From: Rahnella victoriana
Lineage (GTDB): Bacteria; Pseudomonadota; Gammaproteobacteria; Enterobacterales; Enterobacteriaceae
Assembly (NCBI RefSeq): GCF_004330295.1
Contig: NZ_SJOJ01000027.1
Span: 1-64,000, forward strand
Direction: 5' to 3'
DNA: 64,000 nt
Shown: one piece after another, positions 26,375 to 35,714 of the stretch
How the letters are laid out: every line of letters starts with the position of its first letter
Position numbering within the stretch: the stretch's first letter is position 1
Made by a program: the position numbers and the translations under genes
Notes under the pieces: model-generated
Seen by the model: only the letters and a program-made list of their open reading frames with translations
What the model was told of the DNA's origin: nothing
Databases searched by the model: none

Positions 26375-26397
26375 ATACATAGATATTATATATGTAT
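26375..26397 (-). promoter_or_regulatory. Promoter with overlapping palindromic operator for the antisense RNA/regulator unit
   Basis: The perfect inverted repeat ATACATA-N9-TATGTAT encloses a consensus TATAAT -10 box on the minus strand (26390-26385). The predicted start is near 26378. No matching -35 hexamer is obvious, suggesting an activated or extended type. The palindrome is a good candidate binding site for the Ner/Nlp-like product encoded downstream. Confidence 0.6.
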
Positions 26398-26398
26398 T

Positions 26399-26429
26399 TT
26401 CGATGTGATATTCAGGCTGCGAAACCTTG
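26399..26429 (-). promoter_or_regulatory. Upstream copy of the antisense target (seqA-like)
   Basis: The minus strand reads CAAGGTTTCGCAG, then ATCACATCG. Both pieces are complementary to parts of the antisense RNA (CTGCGAACCTTG with one bulge, and CGATGTGA). Phage P4 has the same arrangement, with seqA ahead of and seqC behind the seqB carried by CI RNA. A transcript starting farther upstream would contain this copy. A neighbouring 7-bp hairpin, GCTGCGG/CCGCAGC, lies at 26429-26448. Confidence 0.5.
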
Positions 26430-26588
26430 CTGCGGATTTTGCCGCAGCGGTGGGACTATAACGTAAGCGGGGTATGTAAACCAATCTGATAACGTGGAAT
26501 GGGGCGTGCTTTCCAAAGAAATGTAATGGGGGCAGTAAGTTACAGCCCCCGCCCTCCCACTCCGGAGGAAGGTACGGGGACACATCGT

Positions 26589-27239
26589 TTACAGCACGTT
26601 GCTCTGTAAAACCCATACTGCCGCTTCGACGCGTGATTTCAGTTTCATTTTTTTCAACAAATGCTTAACGTGCACTTTCACCGTGCTTTCCGTGATATTC
26701 AGACGGCGGGCAATCATTTTATTCGGCAAACCTTCGGCGATCAGTTTGATGATATCGCGCTCGCGCGGCGTCAGGGACTGGATATCGCGGTCACCGCTCG
26801 GACGGCTTTCCCTCAGGCTGGCGGCCAGCACCGGCGTCAGGGCTTCGCTGAGCACCATTTTACCCGCCGCCGCGTTATGCAGCGCGGTCAGCAAATCTTC
26901 CGGCTCCATGTCTTTCAGCAGATACCCGTCTGCGCCGCGCTTCAGGGCGGTCACCACATCGTCTTCATGGTTTGACACGCTGAACACCACGATACGGCCT
27001 GACAGGGAGGTCTGGCGCATGCTGTCGAGTGTATCCAGTCCGTTCATGCCCGGCATGTTCAGATCCAGCAGGATCAGGTCCGGGTCGAGCTGTTTTGCCA
27101 GCTCAACGCCTTGTTCGCCATTGCTGGCTTCGCCAATCACTTTCAGGCGTGAATCGAGGGCAATCAGCTGTTTGACGCCGTTACGCAGCATAGGATGATC
27201 GTCAATCAGCAAAATGGTGGAAGGGGTGATGTCGTTCAT
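26589..27239 (-). CDS. narL: NarL, nitrate/nitrite response regulator
   Basis: This 216-residue two-component regulator has an N-terminal receiver with the acidic pair in LLIDDHP, the phosphoacceptor Asp in [13 protein letters not shown] and Lys in [11 protein letters not shown]. The C-terminal LuxR-type domain carries [27 protein letters not shown] and the recognition helix [16 protein letters not shown]. The ATG at 27239 overlaps the narX stop (ATGA) and gives the usual length. It activates nitrate respiration genes, including narK upstream, and represses alternative anaerobic pathways. A hairpin, GGGGGC/GCCCCC at 26528-26550, may be its terminator. Confidence 0.96.
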   Translation of the reverse strand: MNDITPSTILLIDDHPMLRNGVKQLIALDSRLKVIGEASNGEQGVELAKQLDPDLILLDLNMPGMNGLDTLDSMRQTSLSGRIVVFSVSNHEDDVVTALKRGADGYLLKDMEPEDLLTALHNAAAGKMVLSEALTPVLAASLRESRPSGDRDIQSLTPRERDIIKLIAEGLPNKMIARRLNITESTVKVHVKHLLKKMKLKSRVEAAVWVLQSNVL

Positions 27240-29026
27240 ACTTGCTCCTGGGGATTGATGGGCAATGCTTCCGGGCGGAAACGGACACAGACTTCGGTGC
27301 CGCCGTCCGGGCGTCGGGCAACCCGACACTGGCCATGTAAGGTGCTGGCGCGATCCTGCATGATGATCAGGCCATAATGATTTTGCCGCTCCGCATCCTG
27401 CGAAATGCCTTCGCCGTTATCGCGCACGCACATGTTGATCTCGCCGTCATGGCATTGCAGGGAGAGCGACACCTGCGTGGCGTGGGCGTGCTTGTGGACA
27501 TTATTCAGGGCTTCGCGGGCGATGTGCAGCAGGTGAATGCCCTGATTCGCCGGTACCGAGCGCGGCGGGATCTGGTAATCGAAATCAATCGTCAGCCCCA
27601 TCCGGCGCGAAAACTCATCAACGGTATGTTGCAGCGCGGCGCGCAGGCCGGGCGTGTTGAGTGTGAGACGGAAGGTGGTCAGCAGCTCGCGCAACTGACG
27701 GTACGCGGTGCCCAGTTCCTCACGCATCTGTTGCAGCAGAATATTGTCCTCTTCAGAGAAGGACTCCGCGTGCCTCTGCAAACAGGCCACCTGAATCTTC
27801 ATGCAGGACAGCGACTGCGCCAGTGAATCGTGCAGTTCGCGCGCGATGGCGGATCGCTCTTCCATCAGCATCAGTTGTTGCTGATGTTCAGCCTGACGCG
27901 CCAGCATCAGCGTACTGGTGAGTTGTTCAAGCAGGGTATGAACCAGCTGCTGCTGATCGTCATCCAGATACTGTCCCGGCGGTAACTGCGCCAGCAATAC
28001 GCCGTAATTCTCGCGATCGTCGCGCAGGCTCCAGCTCAGGGATTCGCCGCTTTCTCCGGCATGTTCCCCGACCTGCGGGCTGTCGGGCTGACGGGCGGAA
28101 CCGTTGCTGAATTCGTTGAACACCTCGGCGCTGTTGTTTTCATATTGCCGCAGTTGCACACCGCTCAGCGGCGTCAGCAACTGCAACTCCTTCAGCACCG
28201 GTTCCATGCGCGCCTCAAGCGGGACGCTGGTATGCAACTGGCGGCTGACGCGGTACAGGTAATCCAGCATCTGGTTTTTCTGTTGCAGATCGGCGGTTTT
28301 TTCCGCCACGCGCTGCGCCAGATTGTCGACCATTTCCGCCAGTGCCAGCGACATGCTGTTCAGCGAGTCGCCGAGGATATCCATTTCATTATGAGCATCG
28401 CCATTCGCCACCCGCTTGCGCTGATAGCGGCGGCTGAAATCGCCGGCCGTAATGGCGCTGGCCTGCGCGAGCAGGCTTCTCCACGGCGTCAGCAAATGAC
28501 GGCGCAGGAACCAGATCGTCAGCGCCATCAGCAGCAGGGTCACGGCCACCAGACCGCGCTGGATCAGCGAAATCTGCTGCAAATGGTATTCGGTTTTATG
28601 TTCAAGCTCGGCCACCAGCACATCCAGCTGACCGACAAATACCGCGATATTGGCGGAGACATCCTGCGGGCGTTTTGCCGCCAGCAACTGATCCCGCAAG
28701 GTGGTCTGCCAGTAATTGCGCAGTGCCAGAAACTGCGGTTGCAGGTTTTCGCGCTCGACCGCTTTCAGCAGATCCGCGCTGCTCTGGTCGTTCTCAAGCT
28801 GGCGGATATACGCGGAATTTTTCCCGCTCAGCGGCACTTCAGACAGCAGGCGGTAACTCTGCATACGCAGGGAACCCGCCTTGTTGATGGCATGGGCGTT
28901 GCCTTCGATGCTGCCCGCCATCCACGCCGCCACGCTCATTCCGCCAATACCCAGCAGGCCAAGCAGCAGCATCAGCAGCGTGATCTGGCTGACCAGTGAC
29001 AATGAAGGCAGGGCGCGTTTAAGCAT
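27236..29026 (-). CDS. narX: NarX, nitrate/nitrite sensor histidine kinase
   Basis: This 596-residue inner-membrane kinase has TM1 at about residues 10-32 and a periplasmic four-helix sensor beginning with the P-box ([19 protein letters not shown]), which binds nitrate. TM2 lies near residues 150-170, followed by HAMP, a signalling helix and a GAF-like central module. HisKA_3 ([18 protein letters not shown], phosphorylated His) and an HATPase domain with NVHKHAHA and DNGEGI complete it. The ATG at 29026 has AGGAACC upstream. It is co-transcribed with narL and divergent from narK, as in E. coli. Confidence 0.95.
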   Translation of the reverse strand: MLKRALPSLSLVSQITLLMLLLGLLGIGGMSVAAWMAGSIEGNAHAINKAGSLRMQSYRLLSEVPLSGKNSAYIRQLENDQSSADLLKAVERENLQPQFLALRNYWQTTLRDQLLAAKRPQDVSANIAVFVGQLDVLVAELEHKTEYHLQQISLIQRGLVAVTLLLMALTIWFLRRHLLTPWRSLLAQASAITAGDFSRRYQRKRVANGDAHNEMDILGDSLNSMSLALAEMVDNLAQRVAEKTADLQQKNQMLDYLYRVSRQLHTSVPLEARMEPVLKELQLLTPLSGVQLRQYENNSAEVFNEFSNGSARQPDSPQVGEHAGESGESLSWSLRDDRENYGVLLAQLPPGQYLDDDQQQLVHTLLEQLTSTLMLARQAEHQQQLMLMEERSAIARELHDSLAQSLSCMKIQVACLQRHAESFSEEDNILLQQMREELGTAYRQLRELLTTFRLTLNTPGLRAALQHTVDEFSRRMGLTIDFDYQIPPRSVPANQGIHLLHIAREALNNVHKHAHATQVSLSLQCHDGEINMCVRDNGEGISQDAERQNHYGLIIMQDRASTLHGQCRVARRPDGGTEVCVRFRPEALPINPQEQV

Positions 29027-29121
29027 GAAATCGGGTTCCTGAATCTGATGAAGAAGCGGTGAGTGCCGGAACAATTCTATTACAAAGTGGGCATTTTTTA
29101 TGATCAGCAGGCGTTTCCCTA

Positions 29122-29142
29122 TACCCCTTTGTGATTACTCCT
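29122..29142. promoter_or_regulatory. Two NarL heptamers upstream of narK
   Basis: TACCCCT (29122-29128) and TACTCCT (29136-29142) match the NarL heptamer TACYYMT in direct orientation. They lie about 200 bp upstream of the predicted narK start and close to the narX promoter. E. coli narK also uses far-upstream NarL sites. Confidence 0.6.
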
Positions 29143-29286
29143 TTATTTCCAGTGGAAGGATAACTGCAAACAGGGAAGGGTTATATTTCTATCAACTTTC
29201 TGAATATTAGCACTTTATAAGCAGGGCGCAGAATACTCACAAAGGATTTGAGGGCAATTTCACGGTGATTTTGACCCGCCATTGCG

Positions 29287-29328
29287 TTGATTTGCATCAA
29301 CATCCCGAAGCGGTGCTCTACCTAGTGT
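29287..29328 (+). promoter_or_regulatory. FNR site and promoter of narK
   Basis: TTGAT-TTGC-ATCAA (29287-29300) is a perfect FNR palindrome. A -10-like TAGTGT at 29323-29328 puts the start near 29335 and the FNR centre at -41.5, the classical class II position. This supports anaerobic induction of narK, with NarL adding nitrate control. Confidence 0.8.
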
Positions 29329-29381
29329 GTGCGGCATAACTGAATCATTACAACAACAATGCGCTACCACCCGAGGTACAC

Positions 29382-30800
29382 ATGTCACATACATCAGCTA
29401 CACCTGCGGAAAAACCGTCCCGTCTGCTACAGGACTGGCGACCGGAAGATCCGCAGTTTTGGGAAAAAACCGGGCACAAAATTGCCAGCCGCAACTTGTG
29501 GATTTCCGTACCCTGCCTGTTACTGGGTTTCTGCGTCTGGATGCTGTTCAGCCTGGTTTCCGTCAACCTCAACAAAGTTGGCTTTAACTTCACGACCGAT
29601 CAGTTATTTATGCTGACGGCGATCCCGTCGGTGTCCGGCGCGCTGTTGCGTGTGCCTTACTCCTTCATGATCCCGCTGTTTGGCGGCCGCCGCTGGACCG
29701 CCATCAGCACCGTGTTTCTGGTGCTGCCGTGCGTCTGGCTGGGCTTTGCCGTGCAGGACACCACAACGTCCTATAACGTCTTCCTGATCATCGCGCTGCT
29801 GTGCGGTTTTGGTGGCGCTAACTTTGCCTCCAGCATGTCTAACATCAGCTTCTTTTTCCCGAAAGCGAAGCAGGGCGGCGCACTGGGTATCAACGGCGGC
29901 CTCGGTAATCTGGGCGTGAGCGTGATGCAGCTGGTCGCGCCGCTGGTGATTTCACTCGGCGTGTTTGCGGCCTTCAGCGATAAACAAACGCTGGCTAACG
30001 GTGCGGATATGTGGCTGCAAAATGCCGCGTGGGTCTGGGTGCCGTTCCTGATCATCGGCACCATCGCCGCCTGGTTCGGCATGAACGATCTGGCGTCATC
30101 CAAAGCCTCTATCCGTCAGCAGTTGCCGGTACTGAAACGCGGCCATCTGTGGATCATGAGCGTGTTGTATCTGGCGACCTTTGGTTCCTTTATCGGTTTC
30201 TCCGCCGGTTTTGCCATGCTGACCAAAACCCAGTTCCCGGATGTCAATATTCTTCAATTCGCCTTCTTCGGTCCGTTCTTCGGCGCACTGGCGCGTTCTG
30301 CGGGCGGCATGCTGTCTGACCGTCTGGGCGGTATTCGTGTGACGCTGGTGAACTACATTGTGATGGCGGTGTTCGCGGGGCTGTTGTTCCTGACGCTGCC
30401 GGTGAACGGCGCGGGCGGTAATTTCCCGGCATTCTTTGCGGTATTCATGGTGTTGTTCCTGACGGCCGGTCTGGGCAGTGGTTCCACTTACCAGATGATT
30501 GCGGTGATCTTCCGTAAACTGACCACCGATCAGGCAAAAGCCCGTGGTGCAACGGATGATGAAGCCTTGCGTGAAGCGGTGACCGATACGGCGGCGGCGC
30601 TCGGTTTTATTTCTTCAATCGGCGCGATCGGCGGGTTCTTTATTCCTAAAGCCTTCGGGACATCGCTGGCGATGACCGGCTCTCCGGCAGGTGCCATGAA
30701 AGTGTTCCTGGTGTTTTACGTGGTCTGCGCGCTGATCACCTGGCTGGTCTACTGGCGCAAACTGAACAAAGGTTTTGCCACCAAACAGGTCAAAAAGTAA
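29382..30800 (+). CDS. narK: NarK, nitrate/nitrite antiporter
   Basis: This 472-residue major-facilitator protein of the NNP family has twelve predicted membrane helices. It has an N-terminal cytoplasmic stretch with LQDWRPEDPQFWEKTGHKIASRNLW, and the nitrate signatures FGGANFASSMSNISFFFPKAKQGGALGINGGLGN and GLGSGSTYQMI. The length fits E. coli NarK. It exchanges external nitrate for nitrite made by respiratory nitrate reductase. The respiratory narGHJI genes are not in the window and may lie elsewhere. It is divergent from narXL and followed by a strong terminator. Confidence 0.96.
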   Translation: MSHTSATPAEKPSRLLQDWRPEDPQFWEKTGHKIASRNLWISVPCLLLGFCVWMLFSLVSVNLNKVGFNFTTDQLFMLTAIPSVSGALLRVPYSFMIPLFGGRRWTAISTVFLVLPCVWLGFAVQDTTTSYNVFLIIALLCGFGGANFASSMSNISFFFPKAKQGGALGINGGLGNLGVSVMQLVAPLVISLGVFAAFSDKQTLANGADMWLQNAAWVWVPFLIIGTIAAWFGMNDLASSKASIRQQLPVLKRGHLWIMSVLYLATFGSFIGFSAGFAMLTKTQFPDVNILQFAFFGPFFGALARSAGGMLSDRLGGIRVTLVNYIVMAVFAGLLFLTLPVNGAGGNFPAFFAVFMVLFLTAGLGSGSTYQMIAVIFRKLTTDQAKARGATDDEALREAVTDTAAALGFISSIGAIGGFFIPKAFGTSLAMTGSPAGAMKVFLVFYVVCALITWLVYWRKLNKGFATKQVKK

Positions 30801-30820
30801 GGTTCAGCATGCAGTAACAG

Positions 30821-30843
30821 AAGGGGCTTCGGCCCCTTTTTGC
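30821..30843 (+). terminator. Intrinsic terminator after narK
   Basis: GGGGC (30823-30827) and GCCCC (30832-30836) enclose the ultrastable TTCG tetraloop. Flanking AA/TT pairs lengthen the stem, and a run of T's follows. It lies 20 bp after the narK stop. Confidence 0.93.
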
Positions 30844-30961
30844 ATTCGGGTCTGCATGAAATACTTAACGTAATCAGTCATAAGCCATAACGATTCAGAC
30901 TTTTTAAAATCGCGGCAAGAGGCTATAAATGACGGGATGACATTCTTAACAGGAACCCGTG

Positions 30962-31942
30962 ATGAAAACTGCCCACCTTGTCGATCCCGAACTGCGTCCG
31001 TTACTGTCTCTGATGCCCGAACGTGTGCTTGAGGCGTCCGTCCTGCCGGCCATGCGCGCGCAGCGGCAGGCGGCGGCGCTGGAAAGTGTATTACAGGACG
31101 ACGGGCTGGCGCTGACCGTCAGCAGTCAGTTTATTTCCGGCAGCGAAGGCGCGCCGCCTGTGCGGGTGGTGGTGATTTCCCCGCAATCCACACGCCAGGG
31201 CCGGATGGGGATCCTGCATATTCATGGCGGCGGTTATGTGCTGGGCAGCCCGGAACAGTCGATGCCGCTGACCCGTCCGACGGCAGCGCAACATGACTGC
31301 GTGATTGTCTCCGTCGATTACCGCCTCGCGCCTGAAACCCCGTTTCCCGGCCCGCTGGAAGACTGCTATGCCGCGTTGTTGTGGATGACCGCGCAGGCAG
31401 AGGAACTGGGTATCGATCCTGTGCATATCGGCGTGATGGGTGACAGCGCCGGAGCCGGACTGGCCGCGTCACTGGCCTTGCTGACCCGCGATCGTGGCGG
31501 TCCGGCACTGGCGTTTCAGAACCTGATGTACCCGATGCTCGATGACCGCACCGTGACGGACAAGGATCCGAATCCTTCGACCGGCGAATTCGCCTGGACG
31601 CGCGACGACAACCGCTTCGGCTGGCAGGCCTATCTGGGGCATGACGCCGGTTTAGCGGATGTTTCCTGCTATGCCGCGGCGGCGCGCGCCGAAAATCTCA
31701 GCGGATTACCACCGGCCTGGATTGGCGTCGGGTCCGTGGACCTTTTCCTGGATGAAAATATTGAGTATGCCCGCCGCTTGATCCGCGCCGGTGTACCGGT
31801 TGAATTCAGCATTTATCCGGGCGGATTCCACGGTTTTAACGGTGATCCGGCCTATGCACTGGCACGTCGCGCCCGCGAACAGCGTCAGGATTCCCTTTCA
31901 GGGTTTAATCCGCTGCGTCATATACATCACGATGGCTTATAA
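30962..31942 (+). CDS. HSL-family alpha/beta hydrolase (esterase)
   Basis: This 326-residue hydrolase of the hormone-sensitive-lipase (bacterial family IV) type has the oxyanion motif HGGGYVLGS near residue 89 and the nucleophile elbow GDSAGAG near 160. A catalytic Asp lies in GSVDLFLDENIEYA, and a His in YPGGFHGFNG. It should cleave short-chain or aromatic esters in the cytoplasm; no signal peptide is visible. The ATG at 30962 is preferred over the GTG three bases upstream because of spacing to AGGAA. A LysR gene follows after 48 bp on the same strand and may share the transcript. Confidence 0.87.
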   Translation: MKTAHLVDPELRPLLSLMPERVLEASVLPAMRAQRQAAALESVLQDDGLALTVSSQFISGSEGAPPVRVVVISPQSTRQGRMGILHIHGGGYVLGSPEQSMPLTRPTAAQHDCVIVSVDYRLAPETPFPGPLEDCYAALLWMTAQAEELGIDPVHIGVMGDSAGAGLAASLALLTRDRGGPALAFQNLMYPMLDDRTVTDKDPNPSTGEFAWTRDDNRFGWQAYLGHDAGLADVSCYAAAARAENLSGLPPAWIGVGSVDLFLDENIEYARRLIRAGVPVEFSIYPGGFHGFNGDPAYALARRAREQRQDSLSGFNPLRHIHHDGL

Positions 31943-31990
31943 TAAAATCCAATCAATCAGGCATAACTCAGGGCTGAAACAGACAATAAA

Positions 31991-32914
31991 TTGGATATCA
32001 AACAACTCATTTACCTCTGTAATCTCGAACGCGAGCGGCATTTTGGCAGGGCGGCGGAAGCCAGCTTTGTCAGCCAGCCGACGCTGTCGATGCGTCTCAA
32101 AAACCTCGAAAAAGAACTCGATCTGAATCTGATCAATCGCGGTAATAACTTTGAAGGTTTTACCGCTGAGGGCCTGCGGGTGCTGAGCTGGGCGCGCGAA
32201 ATCGTCGCGGTGTACGAAGGTCTGAAGCTGGAAGTTGAATCGCTGAAACAGGGCATGAGCGGCACGCTGCGTATCGGCGTGATGCCGCAGTGCAGCGTCT
32301 CGCTGGCGCAACTGATCAAAGCGGTCAGCGCGGCCCATCCGGGGCTGGATTATCGCGTGGCGGAAGTCAGCGCCGATCAGCTGATTGAAGCGCTGAGCAG
32401 CCACTCGGTGGATGTCGGTATCGGTTTCTTTGAGTTTTCGACGCTCAACGAGCTGCGTTTCCAGCTGGTGCCGCTCGATGACGGCGGGGTAGATGTGGTG
32501 TATCACCCGGATCATTTTCCGCAGTTGCAGGATATCGCGCTGATCACGGCGGAACAGGCCGCCGCGTTACCGCTGTGTTTGTCTGAGCCGAGCCGTTATT
32601 TCCGCCGTTATCTGGATAATTTCTTCCGTCAGGCCGGGCTGGAGTTGCATCCTCGGCTGGAAAGCACCTCGATCTTTCAGCTGATGCAGGGCGTTTATGT
32701 CGGCATCGGTTGCGCACTGGTACCGCGCGGTCATCTGATTGATGACATGCATCCGGCGCTGAAACGTTGTCCGCTGGATATCACCCCCATGAGCCGCCAC
32801 GCAGCGCTGGTGGTCGCTGAACCGGGCAGGGCAACGCCGCTGGCGCAGCATTTCTTCACCGCCGCCGGGGTCTGGTTAGCAGAACAGCCGTTGCCCAAAA
32901 CGGCCATCAAATAA
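31991..32914 (+). CDS. LysR-family transcription regulator
   Basis: This 307-residue regulator has an N-terminal winged HTH (FGRAAEASFVSQPTLSMRLKNLEKEL) followed by a LysR effector-binding domain (LRIGVMPQCSVSLAQLIKAV, VDVGIGFF, ESTSIFQLMQGVYVGIG). The frame starts with TTG at 31991. No in-frame ATG lies upstream of the HTH, so TTG is the probable start, with a poor ribosome site. The inducer is unknown. The close upstream esterase gene may be a target or operon partner. Confidence 0.86.
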   Translation: MDIKQLIYLCNLERERHFGRAAEASFVSQPTLSMRLKNLEKELDLNLINRGNNFEGFTAEGLRVLSWAREIVAVYEGLKLEVESLKQGMSGTLRIGVMPQCSVSLAQLIKAVSAAHPGLDYRVAEVSADQLIEALSSHSVDVGIGFFEFSTLNELRFQLVPLDDGGVDVVYHPDHFPQLQDIALITAEQAAALPLCLSEPSRYFRRYLDNFFRQAGLELHPRLESTSIFQLMQGVYVGIGCALVPRGHLIDDMHPALKRCPLDITPMSRHAALVVAEPGRATPLAQHFFTAAGVWLAEQPLPKTAIK

Positions 32915-33012
32915 GGCGTTACCGTCGGTTTATCTCCGCAATTCCTATTGATGTCGTGAATATTTAAGCTCAAGCTTTAGCGTAATACTTATGTGAATGA
33001 AGGAAGTTAAGC

Positions 33013-33507
33013 ATGAAAGCATTACAAGCCGTTGTCCTGACCCTCGCCTCCGCCGGTTTATTCCTGTCAGCAGGCGCGCAGGCCTCAAATAATCTTCTCG
33101 GACAACTGCAGCAGGCTGCCAGCGACGGACTGAACGGCAGCAGCAAATCCGGTTCAACCGGCACCACGTCTTCCCTGACCTCGCTGCTCAGCGGCGGTGA
33201 CAGCGCACTGACCTCGACCAGTGCCTCTAACGCGGCGGGCGTATTGCAATACTGCGTGAAGAACAATGTGCTTTCCAAAGCCAGCACGGAAAACGTAAAA
33301 GATCAGTTGCTGAATAAACTGGGGATCCAGAGTGCCTCCGGTGCAGAAAGTCAGGATTATCAGCAGGGTCTGGGCGGTTTACTGAAGACCGGTAAAGATC
33401 AGAGTGTGGATCTGAACAATCTGGGAAGCGGGCTGACGCAGGTGAAAGAAAAGGTGAAAACCAAAGCCTGTGATGTGGTGCTGAAACAGGCGAAATCATT
33501 TATCTGA
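33013..33507 (+). CDS. DUF2501 (YjjA-like) secreted protein
   Basis: This 164-residue protein has a Sec signal peptide (MKALQAVVLTLASAGLFLSAGAQA). A Ser/Gly/Thr-rich segment follows (residues 35-75), then a conserved C-terminal half with NAAGVLQYCVKNNVLS and KTKACDVVLKQAKSFI. The pattern matches the DUF2501 family including E. coli YjjA. Two cysteines in the mature part (VLQYCVK and KACDV) may form a disulfide in the periplasm. The function is unknown. A clear AAGGAAG ribosome site is present. The GC-rich repeat follows 10 bp after the stop. Confidence 0.82.
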   Translation: MKALQAVVLTLASAGLFLSAGAQASNNLLGQLQQAASDGLNGSSKSGSTGTTSSLTSLLSGGDSALTSTSASNAAGVLQYCVKNNVLSKASTENVKDQLLNKLGIQSASGAESQDYQQGLGGLLKTGKDQSVDLNNLGSGLTQVKEKVKTKACDVVLKQAKSFI

Positions 33508-33517
33508 TTTTGACTTT

Positions 33518-33644
33518 CTCCTCCCCCTGCGAAGGGGGAGGTTGGGAGGGGGTTTTAAGGGCTAACACCCGGTCAAAGCATACTTCAAATTATTGATTTT
33601 TCTTTAATACCCCACCCCAACCCTCCCCTTCGCAGGGGAGGGAG
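33518..33644. repeat. GC-rich palindromic intergenic repeat, copy B
   Basis: This is a full-length copy (about 127 bp) nearly identical to copy A through the inner segment GGTCAAAGCATACTTCAA. It lies between the 3' ends of the convergent DUF2501 gene and nth, where it could also act as a transcript-end hairpin. Confidence 0.88.
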
Positions 33645-33750
33645 CAGACCGAGCCATCCTGACCTCGCCATGTGATAACCGTTATTGAAAAACCGAAACT
33701 TACTCAATTCTATGTAAAGTCATTTATAGCTATTTAAAAGGGAACCCCTT

Positions 33751-34389
33751 TCACTCCGCATAAACCTTCTCTTTGCTCTCACACAAATCCTCGATCAGAC
33801 ACGACCCGCAGCGCGGTTTGCGCGCAATACAGGTATAGCGGCCATGCAGGATCAGCCAGTGATGGCAGTCCAGTTTGAACTCGCCCGGCACCACTTTCAG
33901 TAATTTCTCTTCGACGTCATCGACAGTTTTACCCGGCGCGAACTTCGTGCGGTTACAGACGCGGAAAATATGCGTATCCACAGCGATGGTCGGCCAGCCA
34001 AACGCGGTGTTGAGCACCACATTGGCCGTTTTACGGCCTACGCCCGGTAAGGCTTCCAGCGCGGCGCGATCTTCCGGCACTTCACCCTGATGTTTTTCCA
34101 GCAAAATCCGACAGGTTTTGATCACATTCTCGGCTTTGGCATTAAACAGGCCGATGGTCTTGATGTATTCCTTTACGCCATCCACGCCCAGCGCCAGAAC
34201 CGATTCAGGGGTATTGGCGACCGGATACAGCTTTGCCGTCGCTTTGTTAACGCTGACATCCGTGGCCTGCGCGGAAAGCAATACCGAAATCAGCAATTCG
34301 AACGGGGTGGTGTACACCAGTTCAGTGGTCGGATGCGGGTTGTTATCCCGTAAACGGCTGAGGATTTCGATGCGCTTTTCCTTATTCAT
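33751..34389 (-). CDS. nth: Endonuclease III (Nth), base-excision repair glycosylase
   Basis: This 212-residue bifunctional DNA glycosylase/AP lyase removes oxidised pyrimidines. The helix-hairpin-helix [13 protein letters not shown] carries the catalytic Lys, the catalytic Asp lies in [10 protein letters not shown], and the C-terminal [4Fe-4S] ligands are spaced C-x6-C-x2-C-x5-C ([17 protein letters not shown]). The ATG at 34389 follows GGGAAGTG and overlaps the rsxE stop by 8 bp. It is the last gene of the rsx operon, as in E. coli. Confidence 0.97.
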   Translation of the reverse strand: MNKEKRIEILSRLRDNNPHPTTELVYTTPFELLISVLLSAQATDVSVNKATAKLYPVANTPESVLALGVDGVKEYIKTIGLFNAKAENVIKTCRILLEKHQGEVPEDRAALEALPGVGRKTANVVLNTAFGWPTIAVDTHIFRVCNRTKFAPGKTVDDVEEKLLKVVPGEFKLDCHHWLILHGRYTCIARKPRCGSCLIEDLCESKEKVYAE

Positions 34390-35080
34390 GAACACTTCCC
34401 TTTGGCAGACTTTCTTCAGCCGCAACATGCTGCGCGGCTTTACGCGCTTTCATGCGCTGATCGATAAGATATTTGCCCGCCAGCAACAGCCCGAGGCCGA
34501 TAAATGCCCCCGGCGGCAACATCGCCAGCAGGAACGGGTTATCCAGATGCAGCACTTCGACGCGCAGCACTTTCGCCCAGCTGCCGAGCAGCAGGTCAGC
34601 ACCGTTAAACAGCACGCCGCTGCCGAGAATTTCACGCATTGAGCCGAGCACAAACATTGCGCAGGTTGCGCCCAGACCGGTCATCGCGCCGTCAAGGGCC
34701 GCCAGATGGATCGGGCTGCTGGCGGCACAGGCTTCGGCCCGTCCGACCACAATACAGTTGGTGACGATCAGCGGGATAAAAATCCCCAGCGCCTGATACA
34801 AACCGAAGGCATAGGCGTTGATCAGCATCTGCACGGTACTCACTACCGAGGCGATAATCAGTACGTAAATCGGGATACGGATTTCATCCGGGATCCACTT
34901 ACGGAATGCGGAAATCATGGCGTTGGTACAGGTCAGCACCAGCGTGGTCGCCAGCCCTAAACCGAGGGCGTTGGTGGCGGTGGACGTCACGGCCAGCAGC
35001 GGGCAAAGCCCCAGCAACTGCACCAGCGAGGAGTTATTGGTCCACAGACCCTGAACGATTATCTTTCTGGCTTCACTCAT
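34382..35080 (-). CDS. rsxE: RsxE, electron transport complex subunit E
   Basis: This 232-residue integral membrane subunit of the Rnf-type complex has about six membrane helices and conserved [27 protein letters not shown] and [10 protein letters not shown]. It is homologous to RsxA in inverted topology and to NqrD. The start at 35080 overlaps rsxG by 8 bp; the frame runs further upstream without support. It is part of the complex that uses NADH-derived electrons and the ion gradient to keep SoxR reduced in enterics. Confidence 0.95.
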   Translation of the reverse strand: MSEARKIIVQGLWTNNSSLVQLLGLCPLLAVTSTATNALGLGLATTLVLTCTNAMISAFRKWIPDEIRIPIYVLIIASVVSTVQMLINAYAFGLYQALGIFIPLIVTNCIVVGRAEACAASSPIHLAALDGAMTGLGATCAMFVLGSMREILGSGVLFNGADLLLGSWAKVLRVEVLHLDNPFLLAMLPPGAFIGLGLLLAGKYLIDQRMKARKAAQHVAAEESLPKGSVHE

Positions 35081-35705
35081 CACGTGCTCCACAAGGGGTG
35101 AGGTGGGAAAGCTGAGACGGTACCGTCCCGATAAACAGCGCCGTGCGTTTGACGGAGCGAACGACAGCGCGCGGTGTAATGGTCGCACCGGTAAACTGAT
35201 CAAACATACCGCCATCTTTCTTCACCGCCCAGCGTTCATCGCTGGCGCCGTTGACGGTCTGATTGGCAAAATGCTTGATCCAGTCGGAAATGCGCACTTC
35301 AATTTTATCACCGAGCCCCGGCGTTTCATGCTGTTCCAGCACGCGGGAGCCGTACACTTTGCCGTGAAAATCGGCAGCTACCAGCAACTGGATCGCGCCG
35401 GAATAGCCGTCAGGCGCGGTGGTTTCCACCACAGCCGCCACCGGCTGACCGTTTTTACGTGCCAGATACAGGCGGTGCGGGGTGGCGGTGCCGAGTGATT
35501 CATCGGTGACGTTGTAACATTCATTCTGCATGTCGTTATCGTACACGCCAGCCGGGATCACCTGATCAAACAGCGATTTCTGCTGTAACAACGCCTGATG
35601 TTCAATGGTCGGCTTGGTCATCAGGTTGACCAGCGCGGTCATGCCGGTCATCAGTGCGCCAAAGAAAGCCAGGATCAGGCCGTGGCGTCGCATTGTAGCT
35701 AACAT
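35073..35705 (-). CDS. rsxG: RsxG, FMN-binding subunit
   Basis: This 210-residue protein has one N-terminal membrane anchor (residues 9-30) and a periplasmic FMN-binding domain. The flavin is attached covalently to the Thr of the TGATIT motif near residue 176, in [13 protein letters not shown]. An [10 protein letters not shown] segment is also characteristic of RnfG/NqrC. It lies between rsxD (9 bp upstream, with GAGGAAG as ribosome site) and rsxE. Confidence 0.95.
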   Translation of the reverse strand: MLATMRRHGLILAFFGALMTGMTALVNLMTKPTIEHQALLQQKSLFDQVIPAGVYDNDMQNECYNVTDESLGTATPHRLYLARKNGQPVAAVVETTAPDGYSGAIQLLVAADFHGKVYGSRVLEQHETPGLGDKIEVRISDWIKHFANQTVNGASDERWAVKKDGGMFDQFTGATITPRAVVRSVKRTALFIGTVPSQLSHLTPCGARDE

Positions 35706-35714
35706 ATTTCTTCC

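Noticed and set aside
26191-26376. Open frame of 61 codons across the antisense RNA, minus strand
   Set aside because: It runs through the structured RNA, has no ribosome site, would be essentially leaderless from the predicted start, and its composition reflects the hairpins. I treat the region as RNA.
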